This document shows positions 23,101-30,282 of a DNA stretch of 34,835 nucleotides, piece after piece. Position numbers and translations under genes: made by a program. The number at the start of each line of letters is the position of its first letter. Positions within the stretch are counted from its first letter, which is position 1. The DNA is taken from assembly GCA_905234565.1 (NCBI GenBank), contig CAJOHW010000015.1:35806-70640 (forward strand). Direction: 5' to 3'. Under the pieces are notes generated by a model. It had not been told where the DNA came from. It made no database searches and was given only the letters and a program-made list of their open reading frames with translations. Source of the DNA: an uncultured Oscillibacter sp. Lineage in GTDB: Bacteria > Bacillota > Clostridia > Oscillospirales > Oscillospiraceae.

Positions 23101-25404
23101 GCCGCTACGGTCCGGGGCGTCACAGGCACGTCGGAGGCCCTGACCCCCAACGGCAACGACATCGAGATCACCCTGACAGGCACCGGCATCGGCGGCGACG
23201 CCACGGTCAGCGGCGTGATAGCCACCTTCGACAACGGCATGAAACTGGGCCTGGTCCATGTGGCCGGGATCTGGCAGCGGACCCAAATCGGCTTTGCCGA
23301 CGGGGAGAACCTTCGGGGCAGAACCATCACCAATCTCCGCTACATCACCCCGGAGGGGGTGACGGATTACCCCGTCTCCATTCCTCTGACCCAATCCGGC
23401 TATGTGCTCATGAACATTCCCTATGAGGCGTTCTACGCCGCGGAGGGCAGCGGCATGGCGGTGGACGCGGTGACGGCCCCCACCATGAAATTTCAGGATC
23501 CGGATTTGGCCAGAGGTTCCTATCACAGCTCGGACGCCGAAAGCGGCGCGGACTGCACCGTGGACGGGGTCATCTATCCCGTGCTGGTGGGAGATCTGTC
23601 CGTGCTGGATCCGGACCTGCAAATCCGGGATTCGGACCGGGCCTCCATCCACGTCCCCGGCCTCAGCTCCACGGTGCGCCTTGTGGGACAGGAGGTGCTC
23701 TTTACCAGCCCGTCCTACGCCTGGTACGCCCTGGAAGAGGTTCCGGCGCGGTATAAGACCCTGTCTATCGGCAGCCGCGGCTTTGCCTTCGGCCCGGTCC
23801 TGGGCACTGCGGAACTGGCCCAGGCCAGGACCCAGGTCCAGACCCTGACGGAAAACGGCAACGACATCGAAATTACCCTGACCGGTACGGGCCTGGACGA
23901 GGAGGACACCGTCAGCGGCGTGGTTCTGACCTTCAGCGACGGGACCAGTTTAGGGCTTCCCCACGTGGCGGGTATCTGGCAGGGCACCCGCATCGGCTTT
24001 GCCGACGTGACGGCGTACGCCGGAAAGACCATCACCCAGATCCGCCTCTTTACGCCGGAACGGGTAGTGGACTGCTCTGTGTCCATCTCCCTGACCAAGG
24101 CCGCCTACGTGCTCATGAACATCCCCTACGCCCCCTTCTATGCCGCAGAGGGCGGAGAGACCAGTGTCACTGTGGACGCGGTCACGTCCTCCACGCTGCG
24201 CTTCCTGGACCCGGCGGCGGCGGCAGGCTCCTATCACGCCGCGGACGCCTCCACAGCGGCGGAGTGTACCGTCAATGGCGTCATCTATCCCGTACTGGTA
24301 CAGAATCTCGCGGACCTGAACGCCAGCCTGGAAGTTCTGCCCACGGACACCAAAACCGTCCACACCGTCAGCGGGACCGGAAAAACCCTCTCCCAGACAC
24401 AGCTGTCCGGACAGAACATCCTGTTTTGCAGCCCCAGTTACTCCTGGTACCGCCTGGAAGAAGTCCCCGTCCAGTATAAGGAAGTCAACGTGACGGCGGT
24501 GGGCAGCCAGAAACGTCTGTCCTTCGGCCCCATACTGGGAGGAGAGACGGAGACCGTGCTGGACGCGGAGGCCAGCGCCCTCTATGGACAGTCCGGCTAT
24601 GATCTGGCCCTGTCCCTGGACGAGGCGGGCCTCAACGATGGGGAGACGGTCAGCGGCGTGATCGTGACGATACACACGGTCACCGGCACCGGAACCAACG
24701 CCGTGGCAGCGGAGCAGAAACTGGGCCTTATCCATGTGGCGGGCATCTGGAACCGGACAAATCTCGGCATGACCAGCCTGCAAACCCTTCTCTCCGGTAC
24801 CTCCGAGGCCTCTGTCACCAACATCCGCTTCCTGACCCGGGAACGCATTCTGGACTGCCCCGTGTACCTGAATGTCAAAACCTTGCTGGCCGGAACCCAG
24901 AGCGCGGAGTTTACGGATCTCTCCACCCTCCGCATCACCAGCCAGTCCCCCCGCCTGGCCGGATTCCGAAATCCCATGCTGTCCATTACCTATGATGCCG
25001 GCAGCGGCATCCGGACCCTGCTGGAGGACTACGCCGTGACCCTGTCCGGCACCACCGCCACCATCCATCTGCCGGTGAGCATTGTCCGGGGACAGGTCTA
25101 CACCGTCACCGTCAGCAGCGACAACTATTCCGACCTGGTGCTGGAAAACGTGGCCTATAATCCCACGCGGATCCTCACGCTGCGCCTGCCGGACGGCTCC
25201 ACCATCGACGCCCAGGCCCCCAACGCCCCGGGCGCGGGACTGTGCTGCGCCTCCTATAACAGCGCGGGAAAATTCCTGGGGTTCTCCATCGTCAGGAACG
25301 ACACCGCCTCCGCCCTCTCCGGCGCGGCCTATGTGAAGATCATGGCCGTGGACGCCACGTGGAATCCCAAGGCCCCCGCCACGGTGGTCAGCCTGACGGA
25401 GTGA
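20107..25404 (+). CDS. Very large secreted repeat protein (GLUG-like N-terminal beta-helix, repeated Tp47-like modules)
   Basis: A 1,765-aa exported protein. A signal peptide ends after PALA (about residue 28). A Pro/Glu linker (EEPDIPEEPDTPEEA) leads to a right-handed beta-helix-like region of about 85-320 with GLUG-like turns (GGILGSLIQGAVVNSVSAV, GGIAGELSGSVYNVYAAGTV). Then come about five modules of 210-245 residues, each opening with a version of YVLMNIPYADFY (residues near 411 degenerate, 647, 859, 1102, 1337) and containing SPSYSWYRL, NGNDIEITLTGTG and LVHVAGIWQRTQIGF-type blocks. The C-terminal 160 residues form a beta-sandwich-like domain (VYTVTVSSDNYSDLVLENV). No LPXTG, SLH or lipobox was seen, so anchoring is unclear. 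The opening motif recalls the start of treponemal Tp47 (from memory; a search must confirm). Role probably cell-surface binding; no catalytic motif visible. Confidence 0.88.
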   Translation: MERMAKKLLAAALSAPLLLGLFPAPALAEEVPVPPAAAMVQEAPVEPSALTEASPAAEEPDIPEEPDTPEEAAWESDDAAAVLLDAAFASGSGTEADPFLIETEAQFRSFAEAVNSGNAFRGQFISLGADLFLSGVFLDEDGEELPWTPLGSGTSVTAFQGTFDGGGHNLIGLTITDSQPGGASLGLFASLRSAVVKNLLLSSVNLDVSGSGLLAGSIAGSADGGSVIDNCTVDGTILLSDGTAGGILGSLIQGAVVNSVSAVEVTASTAGGIAGTCSGLIANSASQGPVSGSARVGGIAGELSGSVYNVYAAGTVSSGRPIFGTASGQGDRLALYCDQRAFPSQTQAQAADTSAVDFALTMDDALQGLEQALPDLAESQGLPAVPQVCTWIFTNAAVPTGDPPEYVYAPVNLPYPVFYGEASGGFDTVTSSTGKRAAYFWDSSYQGNLSPAYGSGTVIRGVKVPVRMLEEQSLRFSGASASQDYHCYEEESVETAPALWLPLLGFDGGTPVLGEIAGTSTVLSGAEVSLECGSRHGDYLLTVSKDGGVLTQADPGSFAVYGADLTTQEGGVYHLRHLENLYYRFFEEIAFCTVSPVTGKGLAVHPEYFQNLEGQTLTGITYYTSGGVYEIPANVKVEEPKLAYALMNIPYADFFAAELDADAALEDAANAPPVEIDPNLLQGIYRMETGEIAGVRYPVLVDDYSLLNAGPEVTSQTALATAPDYAWYRPTEAPACYKPLSVSGGTYTFGAVSARAKRIFGGSGEAVIGGQYRDVEITLEGIAGLENTTISAVVITDSGGVKYPLRHEKSLWSATQMGWDLTEINLSGKSITNVRYYTPEAVLDFPMTITFGEPSYVLMNIPYADFYQSEGAEVDAATSATLRYQNQDLAKGAYHLNNSRDGSTAVMAGVIYPVLVPDLGMLNAGLEITDTSSRTVWLEVGIRPEDGIKRVESRLTGQDLLFASPSYSWYRLSEIPARYKTFSVTPSRDFRFGPVSGTAATVRGVTGTSEALTPNGNDIEITLTGTGIGGDATVSGVIATFDNGMKLGLVHVAGIWQRTQIGFADGENLRGRTITNLRYITPEGVTDYPVSIPLTQSGYVLMNIPYEAFYAAEGSGMAVDAVTAPTMKFQDPDLARGSYHSSDAESGADCTVDGVIYPVLVGDLSVLDPDLQIRDSDRASIHVPGLSSTVRLVGQEVLFTSPSYAWYALEEVPARYKTLSIGSRGFAFGPVLGTAELAQARTQVQTLTENGNDIEITLTGTGLDEEDTVSGVVLTFSDGTSLGLPHVAGIWQGTRIGFADVTAYAGKTITQIRLFTPERVVDCSVSISLTKAAYVLMNIPYAPFYAAEGGETSVTVDAVTSSTLRFLDPAAAAGSYHAADASTAAECTVNGVIYPVLVQNLADLNASLEVLPTDTKTVHTVSGTGKTLSQTQLSGQNILFCSPSYSWYRLEEVPVQYKEVNVTAVGSQKRLSFGPILGGETETVLDAEASALYGQSGYDLALSLDEAGLNDGETVSGVIVTIHTVTGTGTNAVAAEQKLGLIHVAGIWNRTNLGMTSLQTLLSGTSEASVTNIRFLTRERILDCPVYLNVKTLLAGTQSAEFTDLSTLRITSQSPRLAGFRNPMLSITYDAGSGIRTLLEDYAVTLSGTTATIHLPVSIVRGQVYTVTVSSDNYSDLVLENVAYNPTRILTLRLPDGSTIDAQAPNAPGAGLCCASYNSAGKFLGFSIVRNDTASALSGAAYVKIMAVDATWNPKAPATVVSLTE
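22036..24870 (+). repeat. Tandem protein-level modules in the large secreted protein
   Basis: Four clear modules begin at the codons for LMNIPY near 22045, 22681, 23410 and 24115 (unit lengths about 212, 243 and 235 codons), preceded by a decayed one near 21337 (VNLPYPVFYGEA). Modules 3-5 are closest to each other. DNA identity is moderate, so the duplications are old or under diversifying drift. Confidence 0.85.
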
Positions 25405-25447
25405 CGCTTCTGTCAGAAAAAATCTCCCCTTGATCCCGCTTTTCCCC

Positions 25448-25476
25448 TTGCGTTCTGGGGAAAAATGTGGTATGTT
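25448..25476 (+). promoter_or_regulatory. Promoter of the SprA-like gene
   Basis: TTGCGT, 17-bp spacer, TATGTT; 58 bp before the ATG. No clear terminator was found after the preceding gene, so some read-through is possible. Confidence 0.6.
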
Positions 25477-25534
25477 GTAAGAGAATAAAAATACTGGATT
25501 CTTGTGCCCGCAATAGAAGGAGGAGGGATGGGCC

Positions 25535-27097
25535 ATGGCAGGAATCGGTGCCATCGCAAGCTTTAACCGTACATCCGCCTGGGAGTCCGTGTCCGATTAC
25601 AGAGGAGCGTCCCGGTCCCGCAGGGCGGAGCAGGCCAGTCAGACAGCGGCCAGCGCCGCGTTGTCCAACACCACCACCCAGAACGCCAAGAGCGATCAGA
25701 ACGCGCAAAGCGCCCAGCAGATCCGGAACACCGCGTCGGCGCTCTATACCAACCGGGAGACGAAAATCCCCACGGAGAAGGATCTGGACAAGACCTCGGA
25801 ACACGTGGCCAAGATGCGGATCCGCTATCCCCGGCAGAGTACCCGCGCCGCTATGGCGCAAAAGCTCCAGGCCGCCGCCCGGAACGGCAGGACCACCGCG
25901 TCCACCACCATGGGAGACGCCTTCAACACCAAGGCGAAAGGCGCCCAGAGCGCCGACGCGCAAAACGCGGGGAATCCCGCCATCCAGAACCCCGGTGAGG
26001 GAGAATTGCAGCTTCTGTCCCAGCAGCAGTCCCAGGGCCGCTCCCAGGGGCTGGACCTGCTGTCGGACGAGCAGAACCTCTCCAACAGTTCCCTGAACGC
26101 CCAGGATCCGTCCAGGGACGTGCTGAACAGCCAGGATTTCGCCAACAGGATGCTGGATCTCCGGGAGCCGCCCCAGAATGCCCCCCGGGATCTCCCCCAG
26201 GACGTGGCCCAGGATCGGCCCCTGCCGGATACCCCGCCCCAGGCCCAGGATCAGCCGTTGGATCTGTCCCGGAGTTTGGAGCAGTCCCAGCAGGCGTCCA
26301 ACAACCCGCTCCAGGCCCAGCAGATGGCCAACAATCCCAGCCAGCAGGCCCAGGATCTGGACCTCTCCAATGAGCTGGCGGGGCTCCAGGACGACAACGC
26401 CGACATCGACAAGGACCAGTCCGTCCAGGGCAACGAAGCCGCCGCCCAGTCCGCTATGGACCAGGATCAGTCCATTCTCCCCGGTGAGAAGGACGCAGAG
26501 GAGGACGCCGTCAACGGCGTGAAGGACGCCAAGTCCCCGGCGGAACTGGCGGAGGAATCGGAGTGCAAGACCTGTGAGGAGCGGAAATATCAGGACGGCT
26601 CTGACGATCCCGGCGTCTCCTACAAGCTGCCCACCAAGATCAGCGCCGACGAGGCCCCTGCCGCCGTCCGCAGCCACGAACAGGAACACGTGGTCCGGGA
26701 ACGGGCGGAGGCCCAGCGGGAAGGCCGGAAAGTGGTCAGCCAGTCCGTCACCATCCACACCGCCATCTGCCCCGAGTGCGGCAAGGTCTACGTCTCCGGC
26801 GGCACCACCCGTACCGTCACGGCGGCGGATCCCAAGCATCAGGAGAGCAACGACAGCGTTTCCAGTCTGGCGGACCATCTGAAAGACAAGCTGGGCGCCT
26901 GGGAAGGGGACCGGAACTTCCACAAGGCCGCCTCCTGGCTCACGGGGGAAAGCCCGGACAGCGGGGAGAACGGTTCGCTTTGGAACGCTTCCCAGAACGC
27001 CGCCCAGAGCGTTACCCCGGCCCAGAACGCCAACAACACCAACGGGCAGTCCGGCAACGGACGCCAGTCGGAGACTTATTGGTTCGAGGCGGCGTAA
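25535..27097 (+). CDS. SprA-related putative metalloprotease with long Gln/Asp-rich linker
   Basis: A 520-aa protein of the SprA-related / putative metalloprotease CJM1_0395 type. The conserved C-terminal core has CKTCEERKYQDGSDDPGVSY (C344, C347), the zinc-protease-like HEQEHV (H381-E382-H385), then CPECGKVYVSGGTTRTV (C412, C415). HExxH plus four cysteines suggests one catalytic and one structural metal. The N-terminal two thirds are low-complexity, rich in Gln, Asn, Ser, Asp and Ala, probably disordered. No signal peptide or membrane helix. The start follows AAGGAGGAGGG; a closer ATG seven bases upstream is out of frame. Proteolytic activity is inferred from the motif only, and no substrate is known. 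Confidence 0.82.
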   Translation: MAGIGAIASFNRTSAWESVSDYRGASRSRRAEQASQTAASAALSNTTTQNAKSDQNAQSAQQIRNTASALYTNRETKIPTEKDLDKTSEHVAKMRIRYPRQSTRAAMAQKLQAAARNGRTTASTTMGDAFNTKAKGAQSADAQNAGNPAIQNPGEGELQLLSQQQSQGRSQGLDLLSDEQNLSNSSLNAQDPSRDVLNSQDFANRMLDLREPPQNAPRDLPQDVAQDRPLPDTPPQAQDQPLDLSRSLEQSQQASNNPLQAQQMANNPSQQAQDLDLSNELAGLQDDNADIDKDQSVQGNEAAAQSAMDQDQSILPGEKDAEEDAVNGVKDAKSPAELAEESECKTCEERKYQDGSDDPGVSYKLPTKISADEAPAAVRSHEQEHVVRERAEAQREGRKVVSQSVTIHTAICPECGKVYVSGGTTRTVTAADPKHQESNDSVSSLADHLKDKLGAWEGDRNFHKAASWLTGESPDSGENGSLWNASQNAAQSVTPAQNANNTNGQSGNGRQSETYWFEAA

Positions 27098-27130
27098 AGC
27101 GTTTTGAGAGTGGTTTGCAAGAGATGAACA

Positions 27131-27160
27131 GGAGGCGGTTCCCTTTCGGGAACCGCCTCC
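27131..27160. terminator. Terminator hairpin between SprA-like gene and nfnB
   Basis: Perfect 13-bp stem GGAGGCGGTTCCC / GGGAACCGCCTCC with loop TTTC, between convergent stops. The T-tract is weak (TTGCGTACCTTTGCG on plus). Confidence 0.75.
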
Positions 27161-27184
27161 TTGCGTACCTTTGCGTTCTTCTAT

Positions 27185-28573
27185 TTACTTGCTCAGGGCC
27201 TCGTGAATGGCTTTCGCGGCGGTCTTGCCCGCGCCCATGGCCAGAATCACCGTGGCGGCCCCGGTGACGGCGTCGCCGCCGGCGTAGACGTGATCCCGGG
27301 AGGTCAGGCCGTCCTCGTTGACCACGATGCCGCCCTTGCGGTTGATCTCCAAGCCCTCCGTGGTGGACTTAATCAGGGGGTTGGGGCTGGTGCCCAGGGC
27401 CATAATCACGCAGTCCACGTCGATGTCGAACTCGCTGCCGGGGACCTCAATGGGCCGCCGCCGTCCGGAGGCGTCCGGCTCTCCCAGTTCCATGCGGATA
27501 CAGCGGATCTTGTTGACGTTCTCCTCCTGGTCCGCGAAGATCTCCACCGGGTTGCAGAGGGTCTTGAAGATGATGCCCTCCTCCTCGGCGTGTTCCACTT
27601 CCTCTTTCCGGGCGGGCAGTTCCTCCATGCCCCGGCGGTAGACGATGTACACCTCCGCCCCCAGGCGTTTGGCGCACCGGGCGGCGTCCATAGCCACGTT
27701 GCCGCCGCCTACCACCGCCACCTTCTTGGGGTGGATGATGGGGGTGTCGGAATCCGGGAGATAGGCTTTCATGAGGTTGATCCGGGTCAGGAACTCATTG
27801 GCGGACAGCACGCCCTTGAAGTTCACGCCGGGGATGTTCATAAACATGGGCAGTCCCGCGCCGGAGCCGATGAACACGGCCTCAAAGCCCATTTCGCTCA
27901 TCAGCTCGTCCACGGTAATGGTCCGGCCCACCACGGTGTTGGTGGCGATGGTGACGCCCAGGGCTTTCAGGCCGTCCACTTCCTTCTGGACGATGGACTT
28001 GGGCAGACGGAACTCGGGAATGCCGTACACCAGCACGCCGCCTGCCAGGTGCAGGGCCTCGAATACCGTGACCTCATAGCCCAGACGGGCCAGGTCCCCG
28101 GCGCAGGTAAGTCCCGCGGGTCCGGAACCCACAATCGCCACCCGGTGGCCGTTGGAGGTGGGCTTTTCCGCCGGGGCGGTGGTGTTCTGGTTGTGGAAGT
28201 CCGCCACGAACCGCTCCAGCCGTCCGATGCCCACGGGATCCCCCTTCTTGCCCCGGACGCAGTACTTCTCGCACTGGCTCTCCTGGGGGCATACCCGTCC
28301 GCACACGGCGGGCAGGGCGGAGGTGGCGGCGATGATCTGATAGGCCTCCTCAAACTTGCCCTCTTTCACCTGGGCGATGAACTCCGGTATCCGCACCATG
28401 ACGGGGCAGCCGGTCATACAGGGCTTGTTCTTGCAGTTCAGGCAGCGCTGGGATTCGTCCAGGGCCTGCTCCTCGGTGTAGCCCAGGGCCACTTCCTGGA
28501 AGTTCTTGTTCCGGACCTCCGGGTCCTGGGAGGGCATGGGGTTCTTGTCCAGACGCATATTCGCCTTTGCCAT
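27185..28573 (-). CDS. nfnB: NfnB-type / GltA-type NADPH-binding flavoprotein subunit
   Basis: Large subunit of NADH-dependent reduced ferredoxin:NADP+ oxidoreductase, which uses flavin-based electron bifurcation to link NADH, NADPH and ferredoxin pools. The 462-aa protein has N-terminal cysteine clusters for two 4Fe-4S centres (CLNCKNKPCMTGCPV and CGRVCPQESQCEKYC), the FAD motif VAIVGSGPAGLTCAGDLARLGYEVTVFE-type from about 145 (GSGPAG), a second Rossmann motif VAVVGGGNVAMDAARCAKR for NADPH, and the C-terminal YAGGDAVTGAATVILAMGAGK. It is often annotated as glutamate synthase small subunit GltA, but the partner immediately upstream is the NfnA-type ferredoxin-NADP reductase rather than a GltS large subunit. 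Three bases separate the two genes. Confidence 0.92.
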   Translation of the reverse strand: MAKANMRLDKNPMPSQDPEVRNKNFQEVALGYTEEQALDESQRCLNCKNKPCMTGCPVMVRIPEFIAQVKEGKFEEAYQIIAATSALPAVCGRVCPQESQCEKYCVRGKKGDPVGIGRLERFVADFHNQNTTAPAEKPTSNGHRVAIVGSGPAGLTCAGDLARLGYEVTVFEALHLAGGVLVYGIPEFRLPKSIVQKEVDGLKALGVTIATNTVVGRTITVDELMSEMGFEAVFIGSGAGLPMFMNIPGVNFKGVLSANEFLTRINLMKAYLPDSDTPIIHPKKVAVVGGGNVAMDAARCAKRLGAEVYIVYRRGMEELPARKEEVEHAEEEGIIFKTLCNPVEIFADQEENVNKIRCIRMELGEPDASGRRRPIEVPGSEFDIDVDCVIMALGTSPNPLIKSTTEGLEINRKGGIVVNEDGLTSRDHVYAGGDAVTGAATVILAMGAGKTAAKAIHEALSK

Positions 28574-28576
28574 GGG

Positions 28577-29416
28577 TTACGCCTCCTTCTTCAGGAGATT
28601 GCAGGTCTCCTCGTGCTTTTTCACTTCCCAGTCGTGATACATCATGTTCCGCTTCACGGCGATGTTCCAATCCACCTGATGTCCGTCAAAGTCCGGGCCG
28701 TCCACGCAGGCGAACTTCATCTCGCCGCCGACGCTGAGGCGGCAGCCGCCGCACATTCCCGTGGCGTCGATCATAATGGGGCTCATGGACACGGTGGTGG
28801 GGATGCCGTAGGGCTTTGTGGTCAGGCTCACGAACTTCATCATGACCATGGGGCCCACGGCGAACACCTCATCGTACTGGTTCCCGGCCTCGATAAGTTC
28901 TTTCAGGGCGTCCGTCACCAGGCCCTTCTGGCCGTAGGAGCCGTCATCGGTGCAGATTTTCAGGACGCTGGTGGCGTTGCGGAAGTCGTCCTCCAAAATC
29001 ACCAGGTCCTTGTTCTTGAAGCCCACCACGGCGTGGACTTCCGCCCCGGCGTCATGGAAGGCTTTCAGCACCGGATAGGCAATGGCGCAGCCCACGCCGC
29101 CGCCGACTACGCAGACCTTCTTGCTGCCGTCGATGACGCTGGCCTTTCCCAGGGGGCCTACGAAATCCTGGATAGAGTCTCCGGCCTCTTTGGCTTTCAG
29201 CTTCTCCGTGGTGGCTCCCGCCGTCTGGACGATGATGGTGACGGTGCCCTTGTCCAGGTCACAGGTGTTGATGGTAATGGGGATCCGCTCCCCGCCCTCG
29301 TCCACCCGCAGGACGATGAACTGGCCCGGTTTGGCCTTCTTCGCCACCAGGGGCGCTTCGATCTCGTAGAGCGTGATCGTAGGCCGCAGCGCCTCTTTTC
29401 TCACGATTCGATACAT
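28577..29416 (-). CDS. nfnA: NfnA-type ferredoxin:NADP+ reductase subunit
   Basis: Small subunit of the Nfn complex (also annotated sulfide dehydrogenase SudB or ferredoxin-NADP reductase alpha). The 279-aa protein has an N-terminal FAD domain (RPTITLYEIEAP, KPGQFIVLRVDEGGERIPITI), an NAD(H) domain (VCVVGGGVGCAIAYPVLKAF) and a C-terminal 2Fe-2S cysteine cluster MCGGCRLSVGGEMKFACVDGP. The start at MYRIVRKEAL follows AGAAGGAAGG. Together with nfnB it forms a two-gene operon with its own promoter at 29482-29510. Confidence 0.92.
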   Translation of the reverse strand: MYRIVRKEALRPTITLYEIEAPLVAKKAKPGQFIVLRVDEGGERIPITINTCDLDKGTVTIIVQTAGATTEKLKAKEAGDSIQDFVGPLGKASVIDGSKKVCVVGGGVGCAIAYPVLKAFHDAGAEVHAVVGFKNKDLVILEDDFRNATSVLKICTDDGSYGQKGLVTDALKELIEAGNQYDEVFAVGPMVMMKFVSLTTKPYGIPTTVSMSPIMIDATGMCGGCRLSVGGEMKFACVDGPDFDGHQVDWNIAVKRNMMYHDWEVKKHEETCNLLKKEA

Positions 29417-29481
29417 ATCCTTCCTTCTTTCCCCTTGAATTTGCCCACGGCCCACCTCCGGCCGCGCACAACCTTGATATA

Positions 29482-29510
29482 AGTTTAACAGATCCGTCCC
29501 CCCGCGTCAA
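29482..29510 (-). promoter_or_regulatory. Promoter of nfnAB
   Basis: TTGACG (29510-29505), 17-bp spacer, TAAACT (29487-29482) on the minus strand. The -35 box overlaps the stop codon of the vapC remnant. Confidence 0.8.
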
Positions 29511-29679
29511 TGGTTTTTCATGGCGGGAGGGGGACTGTCCAAAGGTTCAGCCCAGTTTTCCAGCCTCAGCCCGTCCACCCGCTGGAACTCCCGGAGATTG
29601 TTTGTCACCAGGGTCAGGTTTAGGGAACGTGCGTGGGCGGCAATCAAGTTGCGTAAATGACGATGTTTGTATCCAGCAT
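29507..29679 (-). pseudogene. vapC toxin remnant with internal deletion
   Basis: PIN-domain ribonuclease toxin reduced to its two ends. The start codon at 29679 opens MLDTNIVIYA, the canonical VapC N-terminus with the first metal-binding Asp, but the frame then hits TGA. In another frame, directly afterwards, comes the typical VapC C-terminus LIAAHARSLNLTLVTNNLREF and GLRLENW, ending at 29507. Normal VapC is about 130 aa, so roughly 70-90 codons are missing and the join is out of frame. No working toxin can be made. It starts eight bases after the vapB stop. Confidence 0.85.
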
Positions 29680-29687
29680 ATATTTTA

Positions 29688-29918
29688 TCACAGCGCGTCC
29701 CGCTCCTGTGTCGGCAGGTCCTCGATGTCACCCGTCAGGCAGTCCGGCGTAAACAGGTCAAGGCTTTTCAGCATCGCTCCCCATGGATCGGACTTCGGCA
29801 TGAGAATCACGGCGTTTCCAATGCGGTGGATGAACACCTCGGGATCCGAAAAACGGCAGGACTTCGGCAGACGTACCGTCTGCGTGTCTCCGCTTACCAA
29901 TATTTTCGCTGTTTCCAT
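29688..29918 (-). CDS. vapB: VapB/VagC-type antitoxin
   Basis: A 76-aa AbrB/MazE-fold antitoxin: METAKILVSGDTQTVRLPKSCRF is the swapped-hairpin DNA-binding N-terminus, DPEVFIHRIGNAVILMP the second half, and the acidic C-terminal tail would normally wrap the toxin. AAAGGGGG lies nine bases before the ATG, with a good promoter (29946-29974). The antitoxin is intact although its toxin is broken; it could survive as an autoregulator or as an antidote to a related toxin elsewhere. Confidence 0.87.
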   Translation of the reverse strand: METAKILVSGDTQTVRLPKSCRFSDPEVFIHRIGNAVILMPKSDPWGAMLKSLDLFTPDCLTGDIEDLPTQERDAL

Positions 29919-29945
29919 AGAGAATGGCCCCCTTTCCCGACAAAA

Positions 29946-29974
29946 AGTATATCCTGACAGCGGCGCAAAGTCAA
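29946..29974 (-). promoter_or_regulatory. Promoter of vapB
   Basis: TTGACT (29974-29969), 17-bp spacer, TATACT (29951-29946) on the minus strand, between MITE copy C and vapB. Confidence 0.8.
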
Positions 29975-29984
29975 CCACTCTTAG

Positions 29985-30144
29985 GGAAACGCTGATGAAA
30001 TCCGTCTGCGCCGGCTGGCGGCGCTTTTCCGCCAACTCTGCGTTGCAAAATCTTGAAATCCACAAAGGATTCCTGCGTTTTTGCGCCTTGATTTGACGAA
30101 AAATCGCTCGCCATCCGCTCTTGCCGGATTTTATCAGCGTTTCC
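29985..30144. mobile_element. MITE-like element, copy C (160 bp)
   Basis: Best preserved copy: terminal inverted repeats GGAAACGCTGATGAAATCCG match 19/20, with a perfect 4-bp duplication TTAG on both sides (29981-29984, 30145-30148). About 95% identical to copy B. It lies upstream of the vapB promoter. With the terminator region it fills the 364-bp gap between vapB and the ABC ATPase gene. Confidence 0.9.
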
Positions 30145-30161
30145 TTAGAGAAAGCTACGGC

Positions 30162-30191
30162 AAAAGTTCCCGCCGGAATCCGACGGGAACT
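30162..30191 (-). terminator. Terminator of the trpXYZ-type operon
   Basis: On the minus strand AGTTCCCGTCGG / CCGGCGGGAACT (one mismatch) then TTTTGCC. Two more GC-rich hairpins lie between it and the operon's last stop (GGACGGG...CCCGTCC near 30245-30265 and GGAGGG...CCCTCC near 30205-30222). Confidence 0.82.
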
Positions 30192-30282
30192 CTATGCCCG
30201 CAACGGAGGGGCCGCGTTCCCTCCGACAATGCGCTCATTTCTCCGGACGGGGCAGGGCCCCGTCCCGCTTACGACAGTACAG

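Noticed and set aside
23950-25554. 534-codon minus-strand frame opposite the secreted repeat protein
   Set aside because: Gly/Val/His/Gln-rich mirror composition and no motif; the plus strand has a signal peptide and repeated modules.
27185-28573. Glutamate synthase small subunit as the primary call
   Set aside because: No large subunit gene adjacent; the NfnA-type partner three bases upstream makes the Nfn complex the better call, though the fold is shared.
27161-29482. 773-codon plus-strand frame across nfnAB
   Set aside because: Antisense shadow of two well supported genes in GC-rich DNA; spans an operon junction with no start signal.
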